NCBI GenBank assembly: GCA_019056435.1
Contig: CP077641.1
Span: forward strand, 1,364,001 to 1,428,000
Direction: 5' to 3'
DNA length: 64,000 nt
Source of the DNA: Stutzerimonas stutzeri
GTDB lineage: Bacteria; Pseudomonadota; Gammaproteobacteria; Pseudomonadales; Pseudomonadaceae
The notes under the pieces are model-generated. The model saw only the letters and a list, made by a program, of their open reading frames with translations, searched no databases and was not told where the DNA came from. The position numbers and the translations under genes are program-made. Positions 1 through 10,231 of the stretch are shown piece after piece. Numbering within the stretch: the first letter of the stretch is position 1; every line of letters starts with the position of its first letter.

Positions 1-3000
1 CAGGCGACCACCGCCGGACATGGCATCGCGCGCATTGATGACGAGGTTGAGCAGCGCATTCTCCAGCTGGTGCGCATCCGTGTACGCCAGCCAGGGGTCG
101 GTTTGCAGCAGGGTCTCGAAGCGGATGTGCTCGCCGATGGTGCGACGCAGCATGTCTTCCATCGACTGCACCAGCTGGTTGATGTCCACCGGCCGGGTAT
201 CGAGCGATTGGCGCCGGGCGAAGGCGAGCAGGCGGTGGGTCAGCGCAGCGGCTCGGTTGGCCGAAGTGGTCGCGGCGTCGAGGTAGCGGCCGAGGTCATG
301 GGTCTGGCCGCTGGCGACGCGGCGCTGGATCAGGTCGAGTGCGCCGAGCACGCCGGTGAGCATGTTGTTGAAGTCGTGCGCCAAACCGCCGGTGAGCTGC
401 CCGATGGCCTCCATCTTCTGCGCATGACGAAGGGTTTCCTCGGCGCGCTCGCGTTCGCCCATTTCCACGTGCAGCAGGTGGTTGATCTCGGCCAGCTCGC
501 GGGTTCGCTCGGCGACGCGGCGCTCGAGGTTGTCGTTGAGCTCGCGCAGCGCCTCCTCCGCGGCCACCTGCGCGGTAATGTCGGTATTGGTGCCGAACCA
601 TTGCGTCACCTGGCCGAACTCGTCGCGAATGGGCAGAGCGCGGGCCAGGAACCAGCGGTACTGGCCATCCTTGCCACGCAGCGGGAAGGTCTCTTCCCAG
701 ATCGAGCCGATCGCGACGGCGCGCTTCATCGAGGCGCTGACGCGCACGTGATGGTCGGGATGGTGCACCGATCGCCAGCCAAGGGCACGCATGGCTTCCA
801 GCGTGGTGCCGGTATAGTCGTACCAGCGCTTGTTGTACCAGTAGATGCGCCCGGCCGGGTCGGCCATCCAGGCGAACTGACTCATGTTGTCGGCCAGGGT
901 GCGGAACTGCTCCTCGCTGGCACGTAGCGCACGTTCGGCCCGCATGCGCTCGTCGGCGGTCCAGGCGCGGTCGGCCACTTCGCGAATGAAGGAGATGTCT
1001 TCCTCGGCCCATTGCCGGGGTGGTCCTGCAGGAGGATCAGCGCGGCGCTGAAGCGGCCCTGCTCCTGCAATGGCACGCAGACCAGGCTCTGAATACGGCG
1101 CAGGCGCAGGCTGGCGGCCTGGGCGGCGGTACGGGTGTCGTGCAGCACGTCTTCGACCACGACCATCTCGTCGTTCTGCAGGTCGTAGACGAAATCACCG
1201 TAGTCGGCGAAGCACATGCGCTCGCTGTATTCGCCCAGCGCGCCGTCGCTCCAGTACCGCTCGACCGTGGCGTACTGGCCGCCCGGGTCGACGGTGAGGA
1301 AGGCGGCGCGGGTGACGTTCAGAGTAGTGCCGAGCGCGCGAACCGCGGCAGTCACGATGGTGATGCTGTCCGGCTGCCCGCGAAGCAGGTCGCCAAGCTC
1401 CATGAGCACCGACTGGCGTTGCTCGGTCAGCTGGCGTTCCTGGATCTGTTCTTCGAGCAGCGCATTCATGCGCAGCAGCTTGAGCGCGGCGTTACGCTCG
1501 GCAGTAATATCGCGGGCCGTGCCGAGCAAGCGAACCTTGCCTCCGGCGTCGATGATCCGGCGGCCGCGGTTGGTGAGCCAACGGAACTGCTCGGTACCCT
1601 CGTCGTACACGCGGTAATCGAGATTGAGCTCGCCGCCGGCGAGGCCGTCCAGCGCATTGCGGAACGCGTCGATGAGGGTGCGTCGGTCGTCGGCGTGCAC
1701 CCGTGCGAAGAACTCGTCGACGCTGAGCTCCGGTTCGTCCGGAGCGACGCCGGCGAGCGCCTTGATCTGGGCGTCCCAGTGCAGGCGATTGTTTTCCAGG
1801 TCGTATTCCCAGACGCCGATCGAAGCGATCTCGTTGGCCAGGCTCACTCGCTGCTCGGCCTCCAGCACCGCCTTGCGCCCGATGGCGCGGTCGGCGGCGG
1901 CACGGATGCGTTCGATCACCTCGCGAACCAGGGCGATATCGGCTTGGCTCCAGTTGCGCGGCGTGGCGCTGGCGAAGAGCAGTACCGGGCAATCCGCGAC
2001 CTCCTCGAGCAGCGGCGCGAGCAGCAGGCTGCGGCAGCCCAGCTGTCGATGCGCGGCCTCGCAATCGGCGCGGCAATCCGCTTCGTCGAGCAGGTCGTCG
2101 AGGGGCACGATCAGGCCCTGGCCGAGGCGCAATTGCAGGGTCTGGGCGCAGCAGCCGAAGCGGATCGGCGCCTGCGTCGTTGGCTGGCCGGTAGCGCTCC
2201 AGCTCTGCTCGATGACCAGGCACTGCTGCTCATCCAGCCGACCGAAGGCGATGAGCTGGACGCCGAGCAGCTGCGCCAGCTGTTCGGCCATGACATCGCC
2301 CAGTTCGATCTGCCCGTCGGCATCCTGCAGGCGGTCGCTCAGTTCCAGCAGGTAACCCTGCTGCGCTTCGCCGCGGGCGCGCTCGCTGATGTCGGTGAAG
2401 GTGCAGATGGCACCCTGCAACTGGTTGTCGCGGTACAGCGGGGCGACGCGGTATTCGACGGGCAGGCTGCTGCCGTCCTGGCGAAAGAAGAGTTCATAGG
2501 CGACGTGCGCCGGCTCCCCGGTGACCGCGGTGCGCTGGATCGGGCAATCCTCGACGGCGTAGGGCGAACCGTCCGGGTGGCTGTGATGGATGGCGGCATG
2601 CAGGTGACGGCCGAGCACCTCCTCCTTGCTGGCAAAGCCGAGCAGCCGAACGAAGGCCTCGTTGCAAAGGGTGACGCGGCCGCGCGTGTCGATCGAATAA
2701 AACCCTTCGCTGGCCGAATCGAGGAGGCTGCGGGTAAAGGCCTCGCTTTCCAGGCGCTGAAGCTCGGCGCGCCGCCGCTCGTGAACGTCCTGGGCGACGA
2801 GCACCCAGTGCAGCAGATGACCATCGCAGTCGTAGACTGGGGCACCGCTGCCCTGGAACCAGCGTGGTTCGCCATCGGCGTTGATCAGCGGAACCTCGAA
2901 ATTGCCGGCCTGCCCGCTCTTGAGCGCCCCCTTCCATTGCTGCATCACCGCGTCCCGGTGATCGGCGGCGACCGCCTCGAGCCAGCCCATGCCGGCGGAG

Positions 3001-3981
3001 GCTTCCAGCGAGCGGCCACTGAACTCGGTCCAGTAGCGGTTGCAGAAGATGAGCTCGCCGCGGGCGTCGCATTGCCAGATGATCTGCGGGCTGAGGTCCA
3101 CCAGCGCGCGGTAGCGCTCCTCGGCCTGTCGAATCGCCGCCTGCTCGTGCAGGCGCTCGGTCAGGTCGCGCAGGATATGCACGAAGCCGAGAGGCTCGCC
3201 TTCGTCGTTCTTCAGTCGCATCAATACGCCGCTGGCCCAGAACTGGCTGCCGTCCTTGCGCTGCTGCCAGCGCTCGTTGATGGCCGAGCCGTCTCGCGCT
3301 GCGGTGGCCATTTCCCTCGTTGGGAACGCCGCGAGCAATGTCGTCATCGGTATACAAACGCGCGGCATTGCTGCCGAGCACCTCCTCTGCCGTCCAGCCG
3401 AGGATGAGTTCGGCGCCCTGGTTCCAGCTGGTGATCTGGCCCCGGGCATCGGTGGCGAGGATGGCGTAGTCCACCGCGCTGTCGATGATCTGGCGGTTGC
3501 GCTCGTTATGCTCGCGGCTACGGCGCAGTTCGAGTAACGCCATCACCTGCCGCGCCAACGCTTGCAGGTGCGCCTTTTGCCGTTCAGAGAGCTGGCGCGG
3601 TTGGGTGTCCATTACGCACAGGGTGCCAAGCGGCAATCCCTCGGGCGTGCGCAGGACGGCCGCGGCGTAGAAGCCGCTCGCGCCGTCGAGTTGCGGCAGC
3701 TCGGCCAGGTTCTCTATCACCAGCGGGTCGGCGTGCGTAATGGCACGGGCGCACAGCGCCTGGTGACGATCGAGGTCATGCTGGGGAACGTTGACCGAAG
3801 CCGTGGCCCATTGGCGATCCTTGTCCATGAACACGATGGCTGCGCTTGGCGTGGCGCAAAGCTCGGTGGCCAGCAGGACCAGGTCGTCGAATGCCGCTTC
3901 CGGTGGTGTGTCCAGGATGCGATATCGGGCCAGTGCCGCCAGTCGATCAGCTTCGTTCCAGGTGTGGGCGTCGTTTTCCAT
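1..3981 (-). CDS. Multi-PAS/GAF sensor histidine kinase, 3' end beyond the window edge, two frameshifts
   Basis: Large cytoplasmic-type sensor kinase. Conceptual order from the ATG at 3981: GAF (residues ~20-165, starting RLAALARYRILDTPPE), PAS, PAS, PAS, GAF (~555-700), PAS, GAF (~860-985), PAS, then HisKA with the phospho-acceptor in [11 protein letters not shown] (His near residue 1202, codon 376-378) and the N box LVINARDAM at the window edge. The rest of the ATPase domain, and possibly a receiver, lies outside. No membrane segment is visible. As written, the frame breaks twice: an extra C in the CCC run 3314-3316, and a lost base in the GGGG run 1017-1020. Correcting both restores continuous PAS homology. 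Upstream ATG codons in frame reach 4146 but encode no recognisable sequence. The kinase core resembles the one at 45874-47964. The input signal is unknown. Confidence 0.85.
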
Positions 3982-4200
3982 GTTCAAAATCTGCTCTGCT
4001 ATCCATGGCGGCAAAGGTGTCGGAAATCCTGGGAGGCGCCCAGGGCTCGAAAGCGCGCCGGCTGGACCATTGCTACCTGCAAAGCTGGCCGTGCGCAAGA
4101 TACCCCGGCCCGAGACGGGGGCAAGTAGACCTCGGTCTACGGGCAATCTGCCAGAGCCGCCGGTCTGGTGGCCGCTGCGCGGAGTGGGCTTCCCTATTCT

Positions 4201-5823
4201 TTATTCAAGCAGAGCATCCCGGTCGGCGCTGCGCAGCGCCGCAAGCAATGTACCGTCACGGTGATAGATGTCCGGTCGGAAGCGCGGGGTGCCGGCGCTG
4301 TCGGCTTCGGCCGTCCAGTAGCCAAGCAGGATCGGAGTCGGCTGGGCCAGACGGAACTCGTAGGTTTCGCCGCGCGCCAGCAGGGTCTCGACGCGCTCTC
4401 GCTCCTCATCGGTCAGCAGCAGATCGACCAGCTCCATGATCGACTGGACACGCACGCAGCCCGAGCTGAAGGCCCGCTGGTTACGGGTGAACAGGCCTTG
4501 GCTCGGCGTATCGTGCAGATAGATCGAGAACGGGTTGGCGAAGCGGATGACCACCCGGCCGAGAGGGTTATCGGGGCCCGCAGCCTGGCGCAGCATGATC
4601 TTGCCGGGGTTGGCCCAGTCGACCTGCTGCGGGTCGAGCACCCGGCCATCGTAGTCGATGACCTGCAGCCCCTGCTCGGCAAGGTAGTCGATGTTCTCGC
4701 GGATCTTCGGCAACTTGTCTTCGCGCTGAATGGTGGGCGGTATGGTCCAGGTGGGGTTGAGCGTCAGGCGCGTAACGTTCGACTTGATGGCCGGCGTCGG
4801 CCGGGTTTCGCGACCTACCTGGGTGCGTGCTTCCCATCGCGGTTCGCCGTCCTGGAAGAAGACGACGCGGCCACCGGCGATATCCACCAGCAGCGAGTGC
4901 GGCTCGATGTCGCGCGTCAGCCAGCGCATGCGTTCCAGATTGACCCGCAGCTGGCCCAGGCGCTCTGCCGGCGTGGCATTCAGCGCGGCGAGCGTCTCGG
5001 CACCGACGATGCCGTCATCTTGCAGCCCATGTCGGGCCTGGAAGGCCTTAACCGCCGCGATGTCGCGGTCGCCGTAACCGGTCGCGACGTCTGCCTCCAG
5101 ACTGGACGCGGGCAGGTAGTCTCCGGCGACCAGCCGCTGACGCAGCAGGGGCAGCCGGTCATCGTCCATCCCGGGTCGCAGCGTCTTCCCCGAGGGCAAT
5201 GGCAGCCACGAGGCCGGCGGCGCCTGGCGTAGTCGCGCATATGCCTTGCGCAAGTTGTGGTAAGGCTCCAGCGCCGGTCGCGCCTGCTCAAACGCGCCGG
5301 CGATATCGTCCAAGCCTGCCCGCGCGATCGCCTGCATGCGGCGCGTTTCCTGTTGTTGCGCTGTGGCGTTCGGGCTGCGCCACACCGGCTCGAAGCGGTC
5401 CTGCGGCAGACGGCCGTGAGCGAGGTGATCGAGCGCCTGCAGGTAGGCGTGGCTGGCCTGGATGTCGGCGCATTCGCGATGCAGGGGATCGGCCGTGGCC
5501 GTCTGCATCGCGTGGCGGATGCGTTCGGGGCCGTAGACCGATGGCTCCAGGCCGTCGTCCGCCAACGCCTTCAGCTGCTCCAGCAGTGGGTCGAGACGCG
5601 CATAGCTGGTCCAGATCGGGGCGAAACCTTCCGGCTGGTAGAAGGCGACCAGGCGCTCGCGTGCGGCCTGGTCAAGCGGGGCACCGAGCGCCGGGCAGCG
5701 GGACGTCGGGCTGTCCAGAACCGTGCGCAACGGTGGCGGGGACTTGTCATCCGCGGCGGCGCCAGCGGCAACAGGGATGAACAGCAGGGCTGCGAACAGA
5801 CGAAATGCATGTTTTTTGTACAA
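4201..5823 (-). CDS. ldtD: L,D-transpeptidase, YcbB/LdtD family
   Basis: Periplasmic L,D-transpeptidase that would form 3-3 peptidoglycan crosslinks or attach proteins to murein. The frame starts best at TTG 5823, which follows a GGGAG ribosome-binding site at 6 bases spacing and is directly followed by a signal peptide (MYKKHAFRLFAALLF, cleavage after the GAAA region). About 540 residues, the usual length for YcbB. A peptidoglycan-binding domain sits in the middle (DRDIAAVKAFQARHG). The C-terminal YkuD catalytic domain has the HDTP...SSGCVR pattern with the nucleophilic Cys. The frame remains open upstream to 5910, but that extension would bury the signal peptide. It is divergent from another YkuD-type gene at 6055. 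Confidence 0.88.
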   Translation of the reverse strand: MYKKHAFRLFAALLFIPVAAGAAADDKSPPPLRTVLDSPTSRCPALGAPLDQAARERLVAFYQPEGFAPIWTSYARLDPLLEQLKALADDGLEPSVYGPERIRHAMQTATADPLHRECADIQASHAYLQALDHLAHGRLPQDRFEPVWRSPNATAQQQETRRMQAIARAGLDDIAGAFEQARPALEPYHNLRKAYARLRQAPPASWLPLPSGKTLRPGMDDDRLPLLRQRLVAGDYLPASSLEADVATGYGDRDIAAVKAFQARHGLQDDGIVGAETLAALNATPAERLGQLRVNLERMRWLTRDIEPHSLLVDIAGGRVVFFQDGEPRWEARTQVGRETRPTPAIKSNVTRLTLNPTWTIPPTIQREDKLPKIRENIDYLAEQGLQVIDYDGRVLDPQQVDWANPGKIMLRQAAGPDNPLGRVVIRFANPFSIYLHDTPSQGLFTRNQRAFSSGCVRVQSIMELVDLLLTDEERERVETLLARGETYEFRLAQPTPILLGYWTAEADSAGTPRFRPDIYHRDGTLLAALRSADRDALLE

Positions 5824-6054
5824 CGCTTCACTCCCGGCTCTCCCGACGACTGCTAGACTCCGCTGCGCAAACCCTCGCGGCGTCTGGGAAACCAGGCCCG
5901 TACAGGCCAATAGAACAGGTTCTGTCAGATCGCGCGGCCCGCTCGTGGCCGTGCCGGTCTGGCTTCGTATCGCTGCCGCTTCCCGCCTGGCAGCGAATGT
6001 TGGTGGGGCCGGAAACGATGCCGGCCGTGTCCGCCGCTGAGGTATTCGACGAAC

Positions 6055-6765
6055 ATGATGGTCACGCTCCGACGCCTTTGCCTGGTCGCAGGCATGCTGT
6101 TGTCAGCGCCGCTGCTGGCGGCCTCGCCCTCTTATCAACCCCTGGTCGACGACCTGGCCCGCGTGGCGCCGAGCCTCGATCGCAGGGTGCTCACCCATGC
6201 CGTGGCGGCAATGCAGTGCGCGGTCAACAACGGTGCCACGCCGGCCCAGCGTCTGGCGGTGATTGATTTCTCGCTGCCCTCTTCCGAGCGACGACTCTGG
6301 ATCTTCGACCTGCGCCGCGGTCGATTGTTGCTCGAGGAGTTCGTCGCCCATGGCATGAAGTCCGGCGAGAACCTGGCAACGCGCTTTTCCAACGTCGTCG
6401 GCAGTCACCAATCGAGCATTGGCCTGTTTCGCACCGCCGAAAGTTACAGCGGCAAGCACGGCTACTCGCTGCGCATGGATGGCCTCGAGCCGGGCGTCAA
6501 CGATCGTGCCCGCGAGCGCGCCATCGTCATCCATCCCGCCGCTTACGTGAACCCGGCGTGGATCGCCACTCAGGGTCGCATCGGCCGCAGCCAGGGCTGC
6601 CCGGCGGTCCGCCCGGAAGTGGCGCGCATGGTGGTCGATAGCCTCAAGGGCGGCCAATTCATGTTCTCCTGGTATCCGGACCAGCGATGGCTGCAATCCT
6701 CGGCCTATCTGAACTGCGAGCCCAACCAGGTAGCGAGCATTCTCGCCGCACGTTCGGGCGGCTGA
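6055..6765 (+). CDS. Murein L,D-transpeptidase catalytic domain family protein (YkuD_2 type)
   Basis: Secreted protein of 236 residues with an N-terminal signal peptide (LCLVAGMLLSAPLLAA). The body carries the YkuD_2 family signatures: HGMKSGENLATRFSN, then KHGYSLRMDGLEPGVNDRARERAIVIHPA, and the catalytic-type GRSQGCPAV with a conserved Cys. The family is related to L,D-transpeptidases, but the exact reaction is unproven. Two ATG codons (6055 and 6058) are possible starts. It is divergent from ldtD across 231 bp that must hold both promoters, so the two cell-wall genes may be co-regulated. Confidence 0.85.
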   Translation: MMVTLRRLCLVAGMLLSAPLLAASPSYQPLVDDLARVAPSLDRRVLTHAVAAMQCAVNNGATPAQRLAVIDFSLPSSERRLWIFDLRRGRLLLEEFVAHGMKSGENLATRFSNVVGSHQSSIGLFRTAESYSGKHGYSLRMDGLEPGVNDRARERAIVIHPAAYVNPAWIATQGRIGRSQGCPAVRPEVARMVVDSLKGGQFMFSWYPDQRWLQSSAYLNCEPNQVASILAARSGG

Positions 6766-6844
6766 TGCAGCATTCGGATCGTCGCAAGGGTCGCCGTCAT
6801 CGTGCGCAAATACGGGCGCTGACGAAGGTGCGGTCCGAGCTGGC

Positions 6845-6917
6845 GTAGGGTGGATCACGCTTCACCGATCCACCGGGCGGAGTTGCGGTGGAAGTAACAA
6901 AGCGACATCCACTCTAC
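6845..6917. repeat. 73-bp palindromic intergenic element (REP/MITE-like)
   Basis: Bounded by inverted ends GTAGGGTGGAT (6845-6855) and ATCCACTCTAC (6907-6917), matching at 10 of 11 positions. An inner hairpin pairs GGTGGATC with GATCCACC. It lies between two convergent genes. From memory, GTAGGGTGGA-type elements are common in P. stutzeri genomes. Mobility is inferred. Confidence 0.55.
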
Positions 6918-6934
6918 AAATACCGAGCCTCCGG

Positions 6935-8719
6935 CTACTTCTGCTCGCTCTGCGGCGTCACTCGCAGCACTTCTTCCAGGGTCGTCAGCCCGGCGGCGAT
7001 TTTCTGTGCACCTGACAGGCGCAGGCTGTGCATGCCGTCCTTGAACGCCTGGCGGCGCAGCGTAATGAGATCGGTGTCAGCGGTGATCAACGGCTTGATT
7101 GCGTCGTTGAGCAGCATGATCTCGTAGACCCCGGCGCGCCCCCGGTAGCCGGTGTCGCGGCATTCGATACAGCCCACCGCGCGGTGAGCGTTGCCGGGCA
7201 GCGGTGCGTTCCAGGGTTTGGTCAGGGCCTGCCAGTCCTCCGCGTCGAGCTGGACGGGCGCCTTGCAATGCGGGCACAGCGTGCGCACCAGGCGTTGGGC
7301 CATGACGCCTAGCAGCGTCGCTCGCAACAGGTAGTGCGGCACACCCAGTTCGAGCAGGCGGGTGATCGCCGACGGCGCGTCGTTGGTGTGCAGCGTCGAG
7401 AGGACCAGGTGCCCGGTCAGCGCCGCCTGGATCGCCATCTCGGCGGTTTCCAGGTCGCGGATCTCGCCGACCATGATGATGTCCGGGTCCTGGCGCATCA
7501 GGGCGCGCACGCCGCTGGCGAAGGTCAGCTCGATGTTGTGCTGCACCTGCATCTGGTTGAACGCCCCTTCGATCATCTCGATCGGGTCTTCGATGGTGCA
7601 GACGTTCACCTCGGGCGTCGCCAACTGCTTGAGCGTGGTGTAGAGCGTGGTGGTCTTGCCCGACCCGGTGGGGCCGGTGACCAGGATGATGCCGTTGGGC
7701 TGGCCCGTCATGCTCTGCCAGCGCCGCAAATCCTCGGCGGAGAAGCCCAGCTGGTCGAAGCCCTTGAGCAACACGTCCGGGTCGAAGATGCGCATGACCA
7801 TCTTTTCGCCGAAGGCCGTCGGCAGGGTCGACAGGCGCAGCTCCACCTCGCCGCCGTCCGGGGTCTTGGTCTTGACCCGGCCGTCCTGCGGCTTGCGCTT
7901 TTCGGCGACGTTCATCCGTCCGAGTGACTTCAGGCGGCTGACCACGGCCATCGCCACCTGCGGCGGGAACTGATAGACGTTGTGCAGGACACCGTCGATG
8001 CGAAAGCGCACCGTGCCCTGCTCGCGCCGGGGCTCGATATGGATGTCGCTGGCGCGCTGGTCGAAGGCGTACTGGAACAGCCAGTCGACGATGTTCACCA
8101 CGTGCGCGTCGTTGGCGTCCGGCTCCTGGTCGCTGGCGCCGAGGTTGAGCAACTGCTCGAAGTTGCCGGTGCCGCTGATCTTCTGGTCGCTGGCGGTGGC
8201 GCCGCTGACCGATTTGGCCAGCCGGTAGAACTCCACGGTAAAGCGTTGCAGGTCCGCCGGGTTGGCGACGACCCGCTTGATCGGACGCTTGAGCACGTGG
8301 GTGAGGTTGGCTTCCCAGCTCTTCACGTAGGGCTGGCTGCTGGCGATCGTCACGGCGCTGGCGTCCACCGCGACGGCCAGAATCTTGTGCCGCTGGGCGA
8401 AGGCATAGGACATCAGCGGCGTGACCGCTGCGACATTGATCTTCAGCGGGTCGATGCGCAGATAAGGCTGGCCAGCCTGCTCGGCGAGCCAGACGGTCAG
8501 GGTCTCGAGATCGAGCGTCTTGCCCGGCCTGGACAGGTCCTCGAGCTGTTGCGCAGCGATGAACTCCAGCGGGTGCTGCTGGTTCTGCGTGGCGCTGCGG
8601 CGCAGTGTCATGCACTGCTCGGCCGTCTCCTGGTGCAGCCGCCCCTGGGCGACCAGGTCGCGTAGCAGGTCGTTCAGGTCGAGCAGACGATCGGCAACGG
8701 ACGGGGCGAAGGCGGACAT
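6935..8719 (-). CDS. GspE/PulE/PilB-family secretion ATPase
   Basis: Hexameric ATPase of the type II secretion/type IV pilus class, 594 residues. An N-terminal GspE_N-like region covers the first ~160 residues. The C-terminal ATPase has Walker A GPTGSGKTTTLYTTL (near residue 350), the Asp box, Walker B-like DPDIIMVGEIRD (near 411) and a tetracysteine zinc site (CPHC near 482 and CIEC near 517). Start ATG 8719 is preceded by AGGAGT. No pilin, inner-membrane platform or secretin gene is in the window, so the machine it powers cannot be identified here. It ends beside the palindromic element at 6845-6917. Confidence 0.88.
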   Translation of the reverse strand: MSAFAPSVADRLLDLNDLLRDLVAQGRLHQETAEQCMTLRRSATQNQQHPLEFIAAQQLEDLSRPGKTLDLETLTVWLAEQAGQPYLRIDPLKINVAAVTPLMSYAFAQRHKILAVAVDASAVTIASSQPYVKSWEANLTHVLKRPIKRVVANPADLQRFTVEFYRLAKSVSGATASDQKISGTGNFEQLLNLGASDQEPDANDAHVVNIVDWLFQYAFDQRASDIHIEPRREQGTVRFRIDGVLHNVYQFPPQVAMAVVSRLKSLGRMNVAEKRKPQDGRVKTKTPDGGEVELRLSTLPTAFGEKMVMRIFDPDVLLKGFDQLGFSAEDLRRWQSMTGQPNGIILVTGPTGSGKTTTLYTTLKQLATPEVNVCTIEDPIEMIEGAFNQMQVQHNIELTFASGVRALMRQDPDIIMVGEIRDLETAEMAIQAALTGHLVLSTLHTNDAPSAITRLLELGVPHYLLRATLLGVMAQRLVRTLCPHCKAPVQLDAEDWQALTKPWNAPLPGNAHRAVGCIECRDTGYRGRAGVYEIMLLNDAIKPLITADTDLITLRRQAFKDGMHSLRLSGAQKIAAGLTTLEEVLRVTPQSEQK

Positions 8720-8854
8720 GGGGACTCCTGGGAAAAACCGACAAAAGCGCTGGAGGGCTGCAAAGCATCGACGGATGCCGCGGCGTGCCCGCGCGCAGCA
8801 ATTCCTGCGAACGAGATCGGCCAGCCAGTGGCTCGGCCGATGCGGCTTCAGTCT

Positions 8855-10231
8855 TCAGCCTGCCAAGCCTACTTGGTCAACAGCTTCCACGGTTTGAGCG
8901 TCCACACAGTATGGGCCTGCTCGACGCGCGCCGAGGCATTCGTCGCTCAGCGGTCGCTGTGCCAAGGCGTAGAGCTTGGCCAGCTCCCCGTACATCCGAT
9001 CGGTTTCCGGTAGGTCCAGGGCGGTGCGGGCCAGGTGCAGCCAGACCAGCAGCCGCTCCATGCGCGGGCGCTGCTCGGCCAGGTCCTCCGGCTGCCGCTC
9101 ATAGCGCGGCAGCTGCAGTGCCTGGGCCTCGTCCGCCAACAGCCGGGGCAGCCAGTTGCCCAGCTCGGCCGTGCCCTGGCGCTCGCCGCGGTTGTTGCGG
9201 TTGGTCATCCAGCCGCGCTGCAGCAACCACAGCGAGGTTTGCAGCGAGAACAGGCCCCAGCGCGGCTGGGCGAGTTCGTGCGTGAAGGCCTCGGGCGCGG
9301 ACTGGCGGACGCCTTCGTCTTCCTGGCCGGCGTCGATCATGGGTCGCCAATCCTGGATCAGGGCATCGAGCTGTTCGCGCAGTGCGCGGCTGCTGGCCCG
9401 TGGCGCGGCCTGGCCGAGGCTGCCGAGCAGGGCGCGCAATTCGATCAGCTGCTGCAGCCAGTCGCCGAGCAGGGACCAGTGGCCGTTGTAACGGTATTGC
9501 TCGGCCAGGCGCTGGCTATTGCCCAGCAGGTACCAGGCCAGCGCGGCAAAGGCGTCATCCAGGGGCAGACGCGGCTCGATCGACGGGCTGGGCAGGCTCA
9601 ACGAATAGCTGTCGGGGTCGTGCAACCGATAGCCGCGCTCGGCCTTGCTGATGTCGCATGGCATCAGTGGCAGGTCGGCCGCGAGCTCGGCGGCCAGCTC
9701 CAGCAGAGCCAGCGGTTCGCCCTGGCGCAGTTCCAGCTCGAGTTCGCAGATGTCCTCAGCGTGCTTGCCGGCCACGACCTTGCCCAGGTCCAGCGCCGCT
9801 TCGATGACCACGCGCGCCTTGCCACGGCCCCAGGCGATCTCGGCCTTTTCGCGGACGAAGTCGGTGGTGAAGATGGGCTTGAGTGTTTTCTTGTCCAGGT
9901 CGGCCAGGCTCGCTGGCCAGCAGTCATCCGCCAGCTTCTTGAGGTCGAGCTTGGCTTTGTCCAGGTACCAGTCCCACTCGTTGCGCTCGGACAGCCCGGC
10001 CACGCTCTGCCCGCGGCTCTTGAGCGTCTGGATGAACTGTTCACCGTCGCGCCGCAGGCGCAGGGCGACTTTCGCCCGAGCCAGATGGCGCTCGGGAGTG
10101 TCGTAGTACTGGTTGAAGAGTTCGTGACGCTGCCAGCCGCTCTTGTTGCGCTTCTTTAGCAGCGGATGCTCGCGCAGGGCCGCCAGGGTTTCGCGACTGG
10201 CGCGCAGTTTGATTTCGGTTTCTTTCTGCAT
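8855..10231 (-). CDS. CYTH domain-containing protein (inorganic triphosphatase-like), possible C-terminal frameshift
   Basis: 458 residues. The N-terminus has the CYTH signature ExExK (ETEIK, residues 4-8) followed by the Arg/Lys/Glu-rich tunnel residues of the family (LRLRRDGEQFIQTLK). This points to a metal-dependent triphosphatase like E. coli YgiF. The C-terminal half is helical and Arg/His-rich, consistent with a CHAD-type region. The last ~20 residues look unnatural. Shifting frame around 8915-8935 gives a more family-like tail, EQAHTVWTLKPWKLLTK, ending at the TAG at 8869-8871. I suspect an indel there but am less sure than for the other frameshifts. It is divergent from the DUF47 gene. 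Confidence 0.8.
   Translation of the reverse strand: MQKETEIKLRASRETLAALREHPLLKKRNKSGWQRHELFNQYYDTPERHLARAKVALRLRRDGEQFIQTLKSRGQSVAGLSERNEWDWYLDKAKLDLKKLADDCWPASLADLDKKTLKPIFTTDFVREKAEIAWGRGKARVVIEAALDLGKVVAGKHAEDICELELELRQGEPLALLELAAELAADLPLMPCDISKAERGYRLHDPDSYSLSLPSPSIEPRLPLDDAFAALAWYLLGNSQRLAEQYRYNGHWSLLGDWLQQLIELRALLGSLGQAAPRASSRALREQLDALIQDWRPMIDAGQEDEGVRQSAPEAFTHELAQPRWGLFSLQTSLWLLQRGWMTNRNNRGERQGTAELGNWLPRLLADEAQALQLPRYERQPEDLAEQRPRMERLLVWLHLARTALDLPETDRMYGELAKLYALAQRPLSDECLGARRAGPYCVDAQTVEAVDQVGLAG

Noticed and set aside
1020..3407. Long plus-strand ORF (795 codons) opposite the sensor kinase, and a similar 675-codon minus-strand ORF opposite recQ (27956-29983).
   Set aside because: Both are antisense shadows produced by high G+C codon bias; the opposite strands encode clear protein families.
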